Shown here: one piece after another, positions 28,789-38,364 of the stretch | How the letters are laid out: the number at the start of each line of letters is the position of its first letter | Numbering within the stretch: the first letter of the stretch is position 1 | DNA from: Arthrobacter sp. ATA002 | GTDB lineage: Bacteria; Actinomycetota; Actinomycetes; Actinomycetales; Micrococcaceae | Length of the DNA: 64,000 nucleotides | Direction: 5' to 3' | Assembly (NCBI RefSeq): GCF_026898095.1 | Contig: NZ_CP114015.1 | Location: 2,666,001 to 2,730,000, forward strand | Program-made: the position numbers and the translations under genes | Notes under the pieces: model-generated | The model's input: only the letters and a program-made list of their open reading frames with translations | What the model was told of the DNA's origin: nothing | The model's database searches: none

Positions 28789-31700
28789 CTAGCTGTCGCT
28801 CGCGTCGATGACCACGAGCAGGTCTCCGCCCTGCACCTGCTCGACGGCGGAGATCGCCACCCGCGACACGGTCCCGGCCATGGGAGCCGTGATGGACGCT
28901 TCCATCTTCATGGCTTCGATGGTGGCGACGGTTTCCCCGGCGGCCACCTCCTCCCCGTCCTTGACGGTGATCGTCACGGCACCGGCGAAGGGCGCTGCCA
29001 CATGCCCGGGGTTGCCGGGATCGGCCTGCTCGGCCACCTTGGCCTCGGACTGCACGCTGCGGTCGCGGACCATGACCGGACGCATCTGGCCGTTGAGGGT
29101 GGTCATGACCTGCCGCATACCCTTTTCGTCGGGCTCGCCGACCGCTTCGAGCGTGGCGATCAGGCGCACGCCCTTCTCAAGTTCCACCACATGCTCGGTT
29201 CCGCGCTGCAAACCGTAGAGGTAGTCACGGGTGTCCAGGACCGACACGTCTCCGTAGGTTTCGCGGACCGTGGCAAATTCCTTCGCCGGGCCCGGGAACA
29301 GGAGGCGGTTCAGCGTTTCCCGCCGCGTGGCCGAATCCCCCGCCAGCCCGGCGCGGTCCACCTCGGTGAGCTCGGCGTCGCGCACCTTGACGGTGCGGCC
29401 CTGGAGGGCCTTGGTCCGGAAGGGTTCGGGCCAGCCGCCGGGCGGGTTGCCCAGTTCACCGCTGAGGAACCCGATGACTGAATCCGGAATGTCGAAATTC
29501 TGCGGGTTTTCCTCGAAGTCCGCCGGGGACACGTTGCTTCCCACCAGCTGCAGGGCCAGGTCGCCGACAACCTTGGACGACGGCGTGACCTTAACCAGGC
29601 GGCCCAAAATGCGGTCCGCCGCGGTGTACATGTCCTCGATAGCCTCGAACCGCTCACCCAGGCCCAGCGCGATGGCCTGCTGGCGGAGGTTGGAGAGCTG
29701 ACCGCCGGGGATCTCGTGCTGGTACACGCGGCCCGTGGGCCCGGCGAGGCCGGACTCGAACGGAGCATAGACCCGGCGCACGGCTTCCCAGTAAGGCTCC
29801 ATGGCGCTGACCGCGTCCAGGTCCAGGCCCGTGTCCCGTTCGGTATGGGCCAGCGAGGCCACCAGCGAGGATGCGGAGGGCTGGCTGGTGGTGCCCGCGA
29901 GCGAAGCGCTGGCGACATCGACGGCGTCGACCCCGGCCTCGGCGGCCGCGAGCAGCGTGGCCAGCTGGCCGCCGGCGGTGTCGTGGGTGTGCAGGTGGAC
30001 CGGCAGGTCGAAGCGCTCCCGCAGTGCTGCCACCAGCTTCGCGGCGGCGGCGGGGCGCAGCAGCCCGGCCATGTCCTTGATCGCCAGGATGTGGGCGCCG
30101 GCGTCCACCATCTGCTGGGCGAGGTCCAGATAATAGTCCAGCGTGTACAGCGTCTCGTCCGGATCCATCATGTCCGCCGTGTAGCACAGGGCGACCTCGG
30201 CGACGGCGGTGCCCGTGGCACGCACGGCGCGGATGGCCGGCTCCATCTGCTCGACGTCGTTCAGCGCATCGAAGATCCGGAAGATGTCCACCCCGGCATC
30301 TGCGGCTTCGGAGACAAACGCTTCGGTGACCTCGGTGGGGTACGGCGTGTAACCCACCGTGTTGCGGCCGCGCAGGAGCATCTGAATGCAGATGTTCGGC
30401 AGCGCCCGCCGCAGGGATGCCAGCCGTTCCCAGGGGTCTTCGCCAAGGAAGCGCAGGGCGACGTCGTACGTCGCACCGCCCCAGGCTTCGACCGAGAGCA
30501 GCTCCGGCGTCAGCGCCGCCACTGCGGGTGCGGCCAGCAGCAGGTCCGGGTGCGGACCCGGGTCGCCAGCAGCGACTGGTGCGCGTCGCGGAAGGTGGTG
30601 TCGGTGACGGCCAGAGCCTGCTGCGCCCGGAGTTCCGCCGCAAACTTTTCCGGACCCAGTTCCTGCAGGCGCTGGCGCGAGCCGGCACGGACCTCCGGAA
30701 GGTCGGCGGGAAGCTTGTCGGCCGGGTCGACGTGGACTGTCAGCTCGCCGTGCGGCTTATTGACCGTGGTGTCTGCCAGCCAGTTCAGCAGCCGGGAACC
30801 GCGGTCCGCGGAACCGCGGGCATTGAGCAGCTCGGGGCGTTCCTCGATGAAGGAGGTCGCGACGTCGCCGGCGATGAAGTCCGGATCGTCCAGTACGGCC
30901 TGCAGGAAGGAGATGTTGGAGGAGACACCGCGGATGCGGAACTCAGCCAGGGCACGGCGTGCACGGTTCACCGCTGCAGGGTAGGTGCGCCCGCGGCAGG
31001 TCAGTTTCACCAGCATGGAGTCGAAGTGGGGACTGATATCGGCACCGGCGTACACCGTACCGCCGTCGAGCCGCACACCGGCGCCGCCGGCCGAGCGGTA
31101 GCCGCTGATCTTCCCGACATCGGGGCGGAAACCGTTGGCCGGGTCCTCGGTGGTGATCCGGCACTGCAGCGCCGCACCGCGCACCTGCAGTTCGTCCTGC
31201 CTCAGGCCCAGGTCCCCGAGGCTCTCACCGGCGGCAATCCGCAGCTGGGACTGCACGAGGTCGACGTCGGTAATTTCCTCGGTAACCGTGTGCTCGACCT
31301 GGATGCGCGGATTCATTTCAATGAAGACATGCTGTCCGGCGCGTTCCCCGACAGTATCCACCAGGAACTCCACGGTGCCGGCGTTCTCGTACTTCAGTGC
31401 CTTGGCGAATTTCACGGCGTCCCGGTACAGGGCCTGCCGGATGCTCTCGTCCAGGTTGGGGGCCGGTGCGATCTCGATGACCTTCTGGTGGCGGCGCTGC
31501 AGGGAGCAGTCCCGCTCGAAGAGGTGGATGACGCTGCCCTCGCCGTCGGCCAGGATCTGCACCTCGATGTGCCGGGGCCGGAGCACCGCCTGTTCAAGGA
31601 ACACGGTGGAATCGCCAAATGCGGTGTCGGCTTCGCGCATGGCGGCGCTTAGCGCGTCGGGAAGATCCTTCGCAGTGTCGACACGGCGCATTCCCCGGCC

Positions 31701-32192
31701 TCCTCCGCCGGCAACCGCCTTGACGAAGATGGGAAAGCCGATCTCTTCGGCTTCGGCGAGCAGCTTTTCCGGATCGGAGCTCGGCTGGGTGGAGCGCAGG
31801 ACCGGTATCCCGGCTTCCCGTGCGGCGTTTAGTGCGTGGACCTTGTGTCCGGCAAGCTCCAAGATGTCAGCCGCGGGGCCCACGAAGGTGATGCCCGCTT
31901 CCTGCGCCGCCCGGGCAAGCTGGGGGTTCTCGGAGAGGAACCCGTACCCCGGGTAAATGGCGTCACACCCTGATTCCTTCGCAACCCGGATAATTTCGTC
32001 CACGTCCAGGTAGGCACGCACGGGATGCCCTTCCTCGCCGATCAGGTAGGCTTCGTCGGCCTTCTGCCGGTGAATGGAATTGCGGTCCTCATACGGGAAC
32101 ACAGCAACAGTTTTCACCCCCAGCTCATAGGCTGCCCTGAAGGCGCGGATCGCGATTTCTCCGCGGTTGGCTACGAGTATCTTCGAGAACAT
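28789..32192 (-). CDS. pyc: Pyruvate carboxylase (one frameshift)
   Basis: Anaplerotic, biotin-dependent enzyme making oxaloacetate from pyruvate. ATG 32192 is preceded by AGGAGA. The biotin carboxylase domain starts MFSKILVANRGEIAIRAFRA, with ATP-grasp VKAVAGGGGRGMR and EMNPRIQVEHTVTEE. The frame breaks near 30545 (SLLATRVRTRT) and resumes into the carboxyltransferase domain LSVEAWGGATYDVALRFL with VHLHTHDTAGGQ. The C-terminal biotinyl domain carries EAMKMEA near the end. About 1134 residues, normal for single-chain Pyc. The break has all domains intact on both sides and is probably a sequencing error. Confidence 0.95.
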
Positions 32193-32304
32193 TGCTCTCC
32201 TGCATCGTTGCGGGCTGAGGGACAGCCGGGGTACCGCCGTCCTCATTCGGATTCTAGTCCAGACTATTTCACCGCGGCGATCCACAGCCGCAGACGTAAC
32301 GCTC

Positions 32305-32310
32305 CTTATA
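32305..32310 (-). promoter_or_regulatory. Candidate -10 box for pyc
   Basis: On the minus strand TATAAG lies 113 bases upstream of the pyc start. No matching -35 was seen. The gap 32193-32441 separates the divergent pyc and ParA-like genes; a second -10-like TAGAAT on the plus strand lies at 32372-32377. Confidence 0.4.
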
Positions 32311-32441
32311 GTTCCTCGTGTACGCCACCCCTGCAAACTCTGCGCTGCAGGAGTTACCACCGGGCGTCACATAGAATGAAGCTGCAGCCTCACAAGGGCC
32401 CCGCTCGTGATCCCTAGACACGTTAGGTTTTGGTTTAACAA

Positions 32442-33281
32442 GTGCAAGTAGTGAGCATCAGCAGTCTTAAGGGCGGCGTGGGCAAGACTTCAGTGACGCT
32501 TGGACTGGCATCGGCTGCACTGGCAGCAGGAATTCCCACCCTCGTGGTGGACTTGGACCCGCATGCGGATGCCACTACCGGCCTGGGGGTTACCGCCTCC
32601 GACAAACCGGGCATCGGTGAGATGCTCAAGAACTCGCGCCGCGCCCAGCTGGCCGACAATGTGGTCTCGAGCGGCTGGGTCGCTAATGACCGCCGCACCC
32701 GAACCGCCGGCCACAAGCGCCAGCCCATCCTCGACGTCGCCATGGGCTCCGCGTTTTCCGGCATTTACGACCGCCCCGACCTGGGAAAGCGCGACCTCAA
32801 GCGCCTCTCCACCCTGCTCGGCCGCGTCAGCGGCTACGGGTTGGTCCTGATCGACTGCCCGCCGTCCCTCAACGGTCTCACCCGGATCGCATGGACCGCG
32901 AGCAACCGCGTCCTCCTGGTCGCCGAGCCCGGCCTGTTTTCCGTGGCCGGCACCGAACGGACCATGCGTGCCCTGGAACTGTTCCGCAAGGAATTTGCGC
33001 CGAACCTGGCTCCGGCGGGGATCATCGCCAACCGGGTCCGTTCCGGTTCCAACGAGCATACGTTCCGGCTCGCGGAAATGAAGCAGATGTTCGGAGACCT
33101 GCTCCTGACCCCGACCATCGCCGAGCAGGCCAACTGGCAGCAGATCCAGGGCGCCGCACACTCCGTGCATCACTGGCCCGGCGAGTCGGCCAAGCAGGCG
33201 GCGTCGACGTTCGATGAGCTGTTGAAGAACCTCGTGGAGACCGGAACCGTCCGCAACCGGGTCATCCGCCGCGCCGGCTAG
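32442..33281 (+). CDS. ParA/MinD-family partition ATPase
   Basis: 279 residues from GTG 32442. It carries the deviant Walker A SLKGGVGKTSVTLGLA, switch I LVVDLDPHADATTG, and Walker B VLIDCPPSLNGLTRIAW. No ParB partner lies nearby, so it is an orphan ParA. It is distinct from the second ParA at 57400-58311. The gene sits beside the MerR/FtsR/GarA block, which suggests a role in cell-cycle positioning, but this is inference. The ribosome site is weak. Confidence 0.88.
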   Translation: MQVVSISSLKGGVGKTSVTLGLASAALAAGIPTLVVDLDPHADATTGLGVTASDKPGIGEMLKNSRRAQLADNVVSSGWVANDRRTRTAGHKRQPILDVAMGSAFSGIYDRPDLGKRDLKRLSTLLGRVSGYGLVLIDCPPSLNGLTRIAWTASNRVLLVAEPGLFSVAGTERTMRALELFRKEFAPNLAPAGIIANRVRSGSNEHTFRLAEMKQMFGDLLLTPTIAEQANWQQIQGAAHSVHHWPGESAKQAASTFDELLKNLVETGTVRNRVIRRAG

Positions 33282-33294
33282 TCCTTTCCGCAAC

Positions 33295-33330
33295 AAAAAA
33301 TTGCAGGCACCGGAATATCCGATGCCTGCA
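33295..33330 (-). terminator. Intrinsic terminator of the MerR gene
   Basis: TGCAGGCATCGGA / TCCGGTGCCTGCA stem on the minus strand followed by ATTTTTTG. It ends transcription from the MerR gene at 33377-33964. As a convergent hairpin it may also serve the ParA-like gene. Confidence 0.85.
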
Positions 33331-33376
33331 CGCTGCGTATCGTAAGCCTGCTCGGGCCCGGCCGATCCTGCCGCGG

Positions 33377-33964
33377 TTAGCTGATCTTGCGGGCAATCCG
33401 CCGCTGGCTTAGTTCGTCTCCGGGAAAGGTATGCTCGCCCACCCGCTCGCTGGGCAGCTGGGCAAGGCTCCCCTCCACTTCGCGCCAGACGCGCCCAACG
33501 GCGATTCCGAAAACGCCCTGCCCGCCCTGTACGAGGTCAATGACTTCGTCGGCGGAGGTGCACTCATACACGCTGGCGCCGTCGCTCATCAGGGTGATCT
33601 GAGCCAGGTCTTCGACGCCGCGCTCGCGCAGGTGCTCCACGGCCGTGCGGATTTGCTGCAGAGAGACGCCCGTATCCAGCAGCCGTTTGACCACTTTGAG
33701 GACCAGAATGTCGCGGAAGCTGTACAGCCGCTGCGTACCGGAACCGGAGGCGCCGCGCACCGCGGGTTCCACGAGGCCGGTGCGGGCCCAGTAGTCGAGC
33801 TGGCGGTACGTTATTCCCGCCGCTTTGCATGCAGTGGGGCCCCGGTAGCCTGCGTCCTCGTCGAGAACGGGCAGATCCTCGGTAAACAGCAAGCCCTGGG
33901 CTCCGGGAACCTTGCCCGGTGCAGCGGCGTGGGTCTGCTCGCCGGCATCGCCTTTCGGACTCAC
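33377..33964 (-). CDS. MerR-family regulator, Rv1830-like
   Basis: 195 residues from GTG 33964, with AAGGAGG 6 bases upstream. The central winged HTH runs YRGPTACKAAGITYRQLDYWARTGLVEP, then GTQRLYSFRDILVLKVVKRLL. The C-terminus (LMSDGASVYECTSADEVIDLVQGGQGVFGIAVGRVW) matches the Rv1830 type rather than metal sensors, and the usual metal-binding Cys residues are absent. It belongs to the conserved GarA - FtsR - DUF151 - MerR block. Confidence 0.88.
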   Translation of the reverse strand: MSPKGDAGEQTHAAAPGKVPGAQGLLFTEDLPVLDEDAGYRGPTACKAAGITYRQLDYWARTGLVEPAVRGASGSGTQRLYSFRDILVLKVVKRLLDTGVSLQQIRTAVEHLRERGVEDLAQITLMSDGASVYECTSADEVIDLVQGGQGVFGIAVGRVWREVEGSLAQLPSERVGEHTFPGDELSQRRIARKIS

Positions 33965-34113
33965 TTGTGCCTCCTTGTAGCGGTTCCCGGGGGGGTGGCG
34001 CGGGTAAAGGGGTCAGGATCGACTTCCTTCAGTGTGCCCCGCGGAACCTCTCAGGGGAAGAACCCCGGAAAGAGGAAGAGCGGAGAACCGTGCAGTGGGA
34101 ACTCTATGCTTCG

Positions 34114-34142
34114 ACGTTAGATCTGACCCGGTCCAAGGTCAA
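34114..34142 (-). promoter_or_regulatory. Promoter for the MerR gene
   Basis: TTGACC (34137-34142) and TAACGT (34114-34119) with a 17-base spacer on the minus strand, about 150 bases upstream of the MerR start. It lies directly after the DUF151 stop (34175), so the MerR gene can be expressed apart from the GarA block. Confidence 0.5.
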
Positions 34143-34174
34143 AGATGCCGGCTCTTTTCTCCAGGCGTGTCGAA

Positions 34175-34675
34175 TCAGCGCTCGAAGTCCTCGGGCTCCA
34201 CGTCGGCCAGGAACTCCCGGAACTGGCGCAGCTCGCGCTCTGCGTTCTCCTGGTCCTCCTCGTCCTCTTCGTCCTCATCGGCGTCGGCGATCCGCACACC
34301 GGCTTCGTCCAGGACTGCCTCCGCACAGAGAATGGGACAGTGTGCCCTCAGCGCCACCGCGATGGCGTCGGAAGCCCGGGAACTCACGGTGACTCCGTTG
34401 TCGAAAACAAGCTCGGCATAGAACACTGTATCCTCCACCGAGACCAGGCGGACCTCGCTGACGCTGCGGCCGAGGGCCGTTACCACGGAGGCGAGAAGGT
34501 CGTGGGTCATGGGCCGGGGCGGGACGATGCCCTGCTGGACGAAAGCGATCGCGCTGGCTTCCGGTGCACCGATCCAAATGGGCAAATGCCGTTCGCCGTT
34601 AACTTCCTTGAGCAGGACCAGCGGCTGGTTGGACGGCAGCTCGATGCGGACGCCCACCACTTCAACTTCACGCAT
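34175..34675 (-). CDS. DUF151 bifunctional-nuclease-domain protein, Rv1829-like
   Basis: 166 residues with the diagnostic LLKEVNGERHLPIWIGAPEASAIAF, RPMTHDLLASVVTALG and SSRASDAIAVALRAHCPI. The C-terminal 40 residues are strongly acidic (DADEDEEDEEDQENAERE). Nuclease activity is shown for plant BFN members; the bacterial role is not settled. It starts 5 bases after the FtsR-like stop with GAGGAG as ribosome site, so the two form one operon. Confidence 0.9.
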   Translation of the reverse strand: MREVEVVGVRIELPSNQPLVLLKEVNGERHLPIWIGAPEASAIAFVQQGIVPPRPMTHDLLASVVTALGRSVSEVRLVSVEDTVFYAELVFDNGVTVSSRASDAIAVALRAHCPILCAEAVLDEAGVRIADADEDEEDEEDQENAERELRQFREFLADVEPEDFER

Positions 34676-34680
34676 GCTCC

Positions 34681-35451
34681 TCAGCCTTCCATTCGTGCGA
34701 TATGCCCGTTGACCAGGGCACTGTGCAAGTTCAGGCAGAGATCACTGATCTCGCGCGCTGTCTCGGCCGCACGGGCCTTGGACGCGACATCCCGGCGCGA
34801 GGCCAGGGGTGCCACGACGCTCTCCACCAGCCCCAGCTCTCGGTCTGCTGCCGCACGGAACGGCCGAAGGTGCCGCGGTTCGATGCCGTGGGCCTGAAGT
34901 TTGGCGGACGCTTTCGCAACCTTGAGCGCATGTTCATCGAACACCCCGTGGTCCGCGCCGTTGCCGGCGGAAGCGATGAGGCCGTAGCCGGCCAGGTTCC
35001 GGACCAGATCGGCTGAGGCACCGGATTCCCGGACCAGTTCATCAAAGGTCAGGGCGCGGGCGTAGGTGCGGGCCGAAAGCTCCCCCGCAAGCTGGTCGGA
35101 GACGGCGCGGGGCGTCAGCGACATTCCTCCGGGCAGGGACTCGGGGCGTTCGCCGCGGTCGATGGCGTCCAGGTAGTCCTTGATGACTTTCAGCGGAAGA
35201 TACTGGTCCCGCTGCAGCGCCAGCACGAACCGCAGGCGCTCGACGTCGGCGGACGTGTACTTCCGGTAGCCGGCTGCTGTTCGCTGCGGAGTGACCAGGC
35301 CCTTTTCTTCCAGGAACCGGATCTTGGAGGCACTGATACCGGGAAAATCGGCGCTGAGCTCGCCGAGCACCTCACCAATATTGAGCACACGGCCGCGCAG
35401 GCGCTCGTTCCCCGTTCCCAGGGTCCGCCTGACGGGCTGTGATGCTGCCAT
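34681..35451 (-). CDS. ftsR: MerR-family division regulator FtsR (Rv1828-like)
   Basis: 256 residues. The HTH reads LNIGEVLGELSADFPGISASKIRFLEEKGLVTPQRTAAGYRKY, followed by LRFVLALQRDQYLPLKVIKDYLD. The C-terminal domain (RALTFDELVRESGASADLVRNLAGYGLI) is the FtsR/Rv1828 type. In Corynebacterium glutamicum the FtsR regulator activates ftsZ expression and lies next to odhI. The same arrangement here (GarA/OdhI then FtsR) supports the name. The symbol is by synteny and motif. Confidence 0.85.
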   Translation of the reverse strand: MAASQPVRRTLGTGNERLRGRVLNIGEVLGELSADFPGISASKIRFLEEKGLVTPQRTAAGYRKYTSADVERLRFVLALQRDQYLPLKVIKDYLDAIDRGERPESLPGGMSLTPRAVSDQLAGELSARTYARALTFDELVRESGASADLVRNLAGYGLIASAGNGADHGVFDEHALKVAKASAKLQAHGIEPRHLRPFRAAADRELGLVESVVAPLASRRDVASKARAAETAREISDLCLNLHSALVNGHIARMEG

Positions 35452-35527
35452 ACCTAGTACCTATTCCCTCACTAATCCTGTGGGCATCCGGCCGGATCCC
35501 ACCGCGGCTTTTCCTGCGGGCGCGTGC

Positions 35528-35998
35528 CTATGCCCGTGCTGCGGTTGGCCGGGCAGCGTAGAAAGTCAGCCGGAACTTGCCGATCTGGACCTCATTGCCT
35601 GTCCGCAGCAACAGTGTGTCCACGCGGTCATTGTTCACGTACGTCCCGTTCAGACTCATGGAGTCAACGACGCGGAAGCCCTCGGCAGTACGCCGGAACT
35701 CCACGTGCTTGCGGGATACGGTCACGTCGTCAAGGAACACATCGGCGTTCGGATGGCGTCCTGCCGTGGTCACATCCTGGTCCAGGAGGAACCGGGCGCC
35801 GCTGTTCGGGCCGGAATGGGCGATCAGCAGTGCCGACCCCGCGGGCAGCGCCGCCACGGCGGCCCGCTCGTCGGAGCTGAGTTTGGGCTCCACCGACGTC
35901 GCCTCTTCCTGAGGCGGGAGACTGATCGATGTGGTGTCCTCCACGCCCAACTCACGCCGGTTTCCGGCCTGTCCGGCGTTGTGTTCCTCGCGCGCCAT
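35528..35998 (-). CDS. garA: FHA-domain regulator GarA/OdhI
   Basis: 156 residues. Inhibitor of 2-oxoglutarate dehydrogenase in the family when unphosphorylated, switched by PknB/PknG-type kinases at an N-terminal ETTSV motif. Here the motif appears as EDTTSI (residues 20-25), with a second ATSV further on, so the phosphosite is modified. The FHA domain is complete: AGRHPNADVFLDD, SRKHVEF, SLNGTYVN, and QIGKFRLTFY. The ATG at 35998 has GGAGGA upstream; the frame is open to 36055 but without a ribosome site. A 12-bp inverted repeat lies 24 bases upstream. Confidence 0.88.
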   Translation of the reverse strand: MAREEHNAGQAGNRRELGVEDTTSISLPPQEEATSVEPKLSSDERAAVAALPAGSALLIAHSGPNSGARFLLDQDVTTAGRHPNADVFLDDVTVSRKHVEFRRTAEGFRVVDSMSLNGTYVNNDRVDTLLLRTGNEVQIGKFRLTFYAARPTAARA

Positions 35999-36021
35999 GG
36001 TGATACATCCTCCCCAAAAGA

Positions 36022-36054
36022 TGCGGCCAACCATTCTGTTTCTGGCTGGCCGCA
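36022..36054. repeat. Inverted repeat in the garA 5' region
   Basis: TGCGGCCAACCA (36022-36033) and TGGCTGGCCGCA (36043-36054) pair with one mismatch around a 9-base loop. It lies between the garA ribosome site and its probable promoter, so it could be an operator or a leader hairpin. Confidence 0.6.
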
Positions 36055-36223
36055 CAATTCCTGCTGACTCCTGCTGACAAATCTTGCCTACCGGCTGTCC
36101 TAGCCTACCTGTTGGCGGGCCATCCCGGCACTGAGCGCATTACGGGGCTTTACCGGTCCGGAGCCGGAATCACCTGCACGGCAAACCGTGACGGCGTGCG
36201 CGGGAGCGGTCCGGCGCCCGGAT

Positions 36224-36300
36224 TGACGCCGATGGAGGGCGGGGGGAACGATCGGCCTGACGCCGATGGAGGGCGGGGCGGAACGATCGGCCTGACGCCG
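36224..36300. repeat. Tandem repeat, about 34-35 bp, two and a bit copies
   Basis: Copies at 36224-36257 and 36258-36292 share TGACGCCGATGGAGGGCGGG and ACGATCGGCC; a third begins at 36293. They differ by one base in a G-run. The surrounding stretch 36056-36396 holds no gene: it consists of these repeats, the garA leader and a terminator. Confidence 0.8.
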
Positions 36301-36341
36301 CAGCCCCGGGCGGACGGGCCCCGCCGGCGCTGCTGCACGGC

Positions 36342-36374
36342 AAACGCCCGGCGGCCAAAGGCCGCCGGGCGTTT
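36342..36374 (-). terminator. Terminator of the extradiol dioxygenase gene
   Basis: 15-bp perfect stem (AAACGCCCGGCGGCC and complement) with an AAA loop, 22 bases after the stop of the gene at 36397-37419. Confidence 0.75.
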
Positions 36375-36396
36375 CCGGCACGGATAACCTCCGGAA

Positions 36397-37419
36397 CTAC
36401 TCGCTCACGAGTTCCTTCAAGTCCAGGCCTGCAACGGGCATGGTCTCCTGGTACTTCGACGTGTCGGCGTGGACGAGGGGGTTGTCCCCGTACCAGGTCA
36501 TGCCGTACGTCATGTCCTTGGGCTCCCACACCAGCGGCTCGTGATCAGGGTCGAAGAACGGGTACCCGCCGGAGTAGAGCTCAATGCGGTAGCCCGAGCC
36601 CGGGTCGCGGACGTACAGGTACATGGCCTGGCCGACGCCGTGCTTGCCCGGTCCCGCGTCAATCTGGATACCCAGATCCCGCAGCTGGTCCACTGCCGTC
36701 AGGGCATCGTGCATATTCTCGAGCGCGAAGGCGACATGGTGGAACTGGGCATCCTCTCCGGTCATGGAGGAGCCGATCGCGATGTCATGAAGCTTGGAAT
36801 TCACTGACAGCCACGAGACATAAGGGACGTCCGGATTCTCCGGCAGCACCATTGCCTCACGTCTCTTCATCCCCAGTGACTCCCGCAGCCAGCCCTCGGC
36901 CTGTGCCATGTTCTGCGTACTCGTCTGGATGTTCAGGTGATCAATCCGCTGGACGCCAAGTCCCCGCCGGATTGAGCTGTTCCCGAAGAGCTTTGAGCGC
37001 ATTCCCTCCGGAGCGAGGGGCCGCTCGATGCCGTAATAGAGCTCAAGCGGGTGTCCGCCTCCGGGCAGAAGAAGCCGGACAGCCTCGCCGCGGCCAAGTT
37101 CCGTACCCGCGCCAACGTGACGTACTTCGAGGCCCTCTTCGACAAATTGGTCGTGGAACAGTTCAACATCCTGGGGCCGGTTGACGCGCAGGCTCATCGT
37201 GTTGATCCGCGCCTCGTCCTGCTGCGTCAGCACCAGAGAGTGGTGGATCCGCTCCTGGTATCCGCGCAGGTAGGCAACGCCGTCATCCTCTGCGGTGACC
37301 TCCATGCCGAAAATGTCGCGGAAGAACCACAGGGACTTCTGCAGGTCCGGGGTGCCGATGTTGATGCCGCCTGCGTGGGCGATCGTGGGACCGGGATCAT
37401 AGGTGGGGCGGGGTGCCAT
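36397..37419 (-). CDS. Extradiol (catechol 2,3-dioxygenase-type) ring-cleavage dioxygenase
   Basis: 340-residue type I VOC-fold dioxygenase with two modules. The N-terminal half (HAGGINIGTPDLQKSLWFFRDIFGM) is the non-catalytic module. The C-terminal half has the 2-His-1-Glu ferrous iron site: His in RIDHLNIQ, His in QFHHVAFAL, and Glu in GYRIELYSGGY. The end WEPKDMTYGMTWYG is typical of catechol 2,3-dioxygenases. Substrate is not resolvable, but catechols or related diols are expected. It starts 62 bases after the SDR stop, on the same strand, so they form an operon. Confidence 0.9.
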   Translation of the reverse strand: MAPRPTYDPGPTIAHAGGINIGTPDLQKSLWFFRDIFGMEVTAEDDGVAYLRGYQERIHHSLVLTQQDEARINTMSLRVNRPQDVELFHDQFVEEGLEVRHVGAGTELGRGEAVRLLLPGGGHPLELYYGIERPLAPEGMRSKLFGNSSIRRGLGVQRIDHLNIQTSTQNMAQAEGWLRESLGMKRREAMVLPENPDVPYVSWLSVNSKLHDIAIGSSMTGEDAQFHHVAFALENMHDALTAVDQLRDLGIQIDAGPGKHGVGQAMYLYVRDPGSGYRIELYSGGYPFFDPDHEPLVWEPKDMTYGMTWYGDNPLVHADTSKYQETMPVAGLDLKELVSE

Positions 37420-37480
37420 GCGTTTCTCCTTATTGTCTTGTGGTTCCGGGCAGGTCTTACAGGATCAGGCGGACGAAGGA

Positions 37481-38269
37481 TCAGGCCGCGGGTGAGCGGT
37501 AGTGCGCGTTCGCTGCCTCGACGATGGGGCCGCGCGGGTGGGCAGAGCGTTTCTCCGCGTCGTCGCCGAAGCCGTCCGGGTACCAGCTGGGTCCGTCGCC
37601 GAGGTGGTCCAAAACTTCCCGGGCCACGGAAGCGGGGTCGGACGCGCGCACGCCGGGGGCGTCAAACTGGTAGCCGAGACGCTCCATTGCGGGCGTGCGG
37701 GTCAGGCCCAGGCACAGCTCCAGAACATCAACGTTGTACGGGCGCATTTCCACCCACAGCGCCTCGGCAAAGTTGTGCACAAAGGCCTTCGCAGCGGAGT
37801 AGAAGCCGATTCCGGCGGCTCCGGCAAAGCCGCTCAGCGAACCGGTGAGCATGATGCCCCCGCGCCGCCGTTCCTGCATCGGCAGGCCAAACCGGCGGAC
37901 CAGGGCGGCGGTGACCGTGATGTTCAGGTCGATCACCTGCTGGGCGCGGTCCGCGTCGGACGTCACAATCTCGCCGCCGTAGGTGTTGGCGCCGGCATTG
38001 GATACCAGCAGGCCCACCTCGCGGTCACCAAGGCGCTCGGCGATCGAGTCAACGGCACCTTCGGCGAGCAGGTCCTGCTCAATGGCGAGCACTTCGACGT
38101 CGTACGCAGCACTCACGGAGGCAGCTACCTCTGCGAGGGGCCCGGGTTTGCGTGCCACAATGGCCACGTTGAGGCCGCGCCCCGCCAGCTCGTGCGCCAG
38201 CGCAGCGCCCACTCCCTCTGAACCGCCGGCAATCAGCGCCCAGGGCCCGTACTTCTCGAAACCACTCAT
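37481..38269 (-). CDS. Short-chain dehydrogenase/reductase
   Basis: 262 residues from ATG 38269. The nucleotide motif is AGGSEGVGAALA (a GGSEGVG variant of TGxxxGxG). The NNAG-type motif reads VSNAGANTYG. Catalytic Ser lies in TGSLSGFAG and Tyr-Lys in YSAAKAF. The frame remains open far upstream, but this ATG begins the Rossmann fold. It is transcribed with the dioxygenase and divergently from the SnoaL-like gene. Likely role: dehydrogenation of a diol or alcohol intermediate. Confidence 0.9.
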   Translation of the reverse strand: MSGFEKYGPWALIAGGSEGVGAALAHELAGRGLNVAIVARKPGPLAEVAASVSAAYDVEVLAIEQDLLAEGAVDSIAERLGDREVGLLVSNAGANTYGGEIVTSDADRAQQVIDLNITVTAALVRRFGLPMQERRRGGIMLTGSLSGFAGAAGIGFYSAAKAFVHNFAEALWVEMRPYNVDVLELCLGLTRTPAMERLGYQFDAPGVRASDPASVAREVLDHLGDGPSWYPDGFGDDAEKRSAHPRGPIVEAANAHYRSPAA

Positions 38270-38292
38270 TCCACGTTCCTCCCTTGCCCGGC

Positions 38293-38325
38293 CAAGCGCT
38301 TGTTTGCATCTTGAGTCACCGGTGA
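38293..38325. promoter_or_regulatory. Two palindromes in the divergent catabolic promoter region
   Basis: CAAGCGCTTG (38293-38302) and TCACCGGTGA (38316-38325) are both perfect 10-bp palindromes, lying between the SDR and SnoaL-like starts. The first fits the TetR-type core CAAGnnCTTG used, for example, by KstR2. TTGAGT (38311-38316) and TACGGT, 16 bases apart, form a plus-strand promoter that overlaps the second palindrome. No regulator gene lies next to them. Confidence 0.6.
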
Positions 38326-38364
38326 TATTAGATACGGTAAAGGCCATTCGAAGGGGAATAACTG

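Noticed and set aside
36224..36300. A possible CRISPR array
   Set aside because: The units are directly adjacent with no spacers, only two and a bit copies exist, and no cas genes are present.
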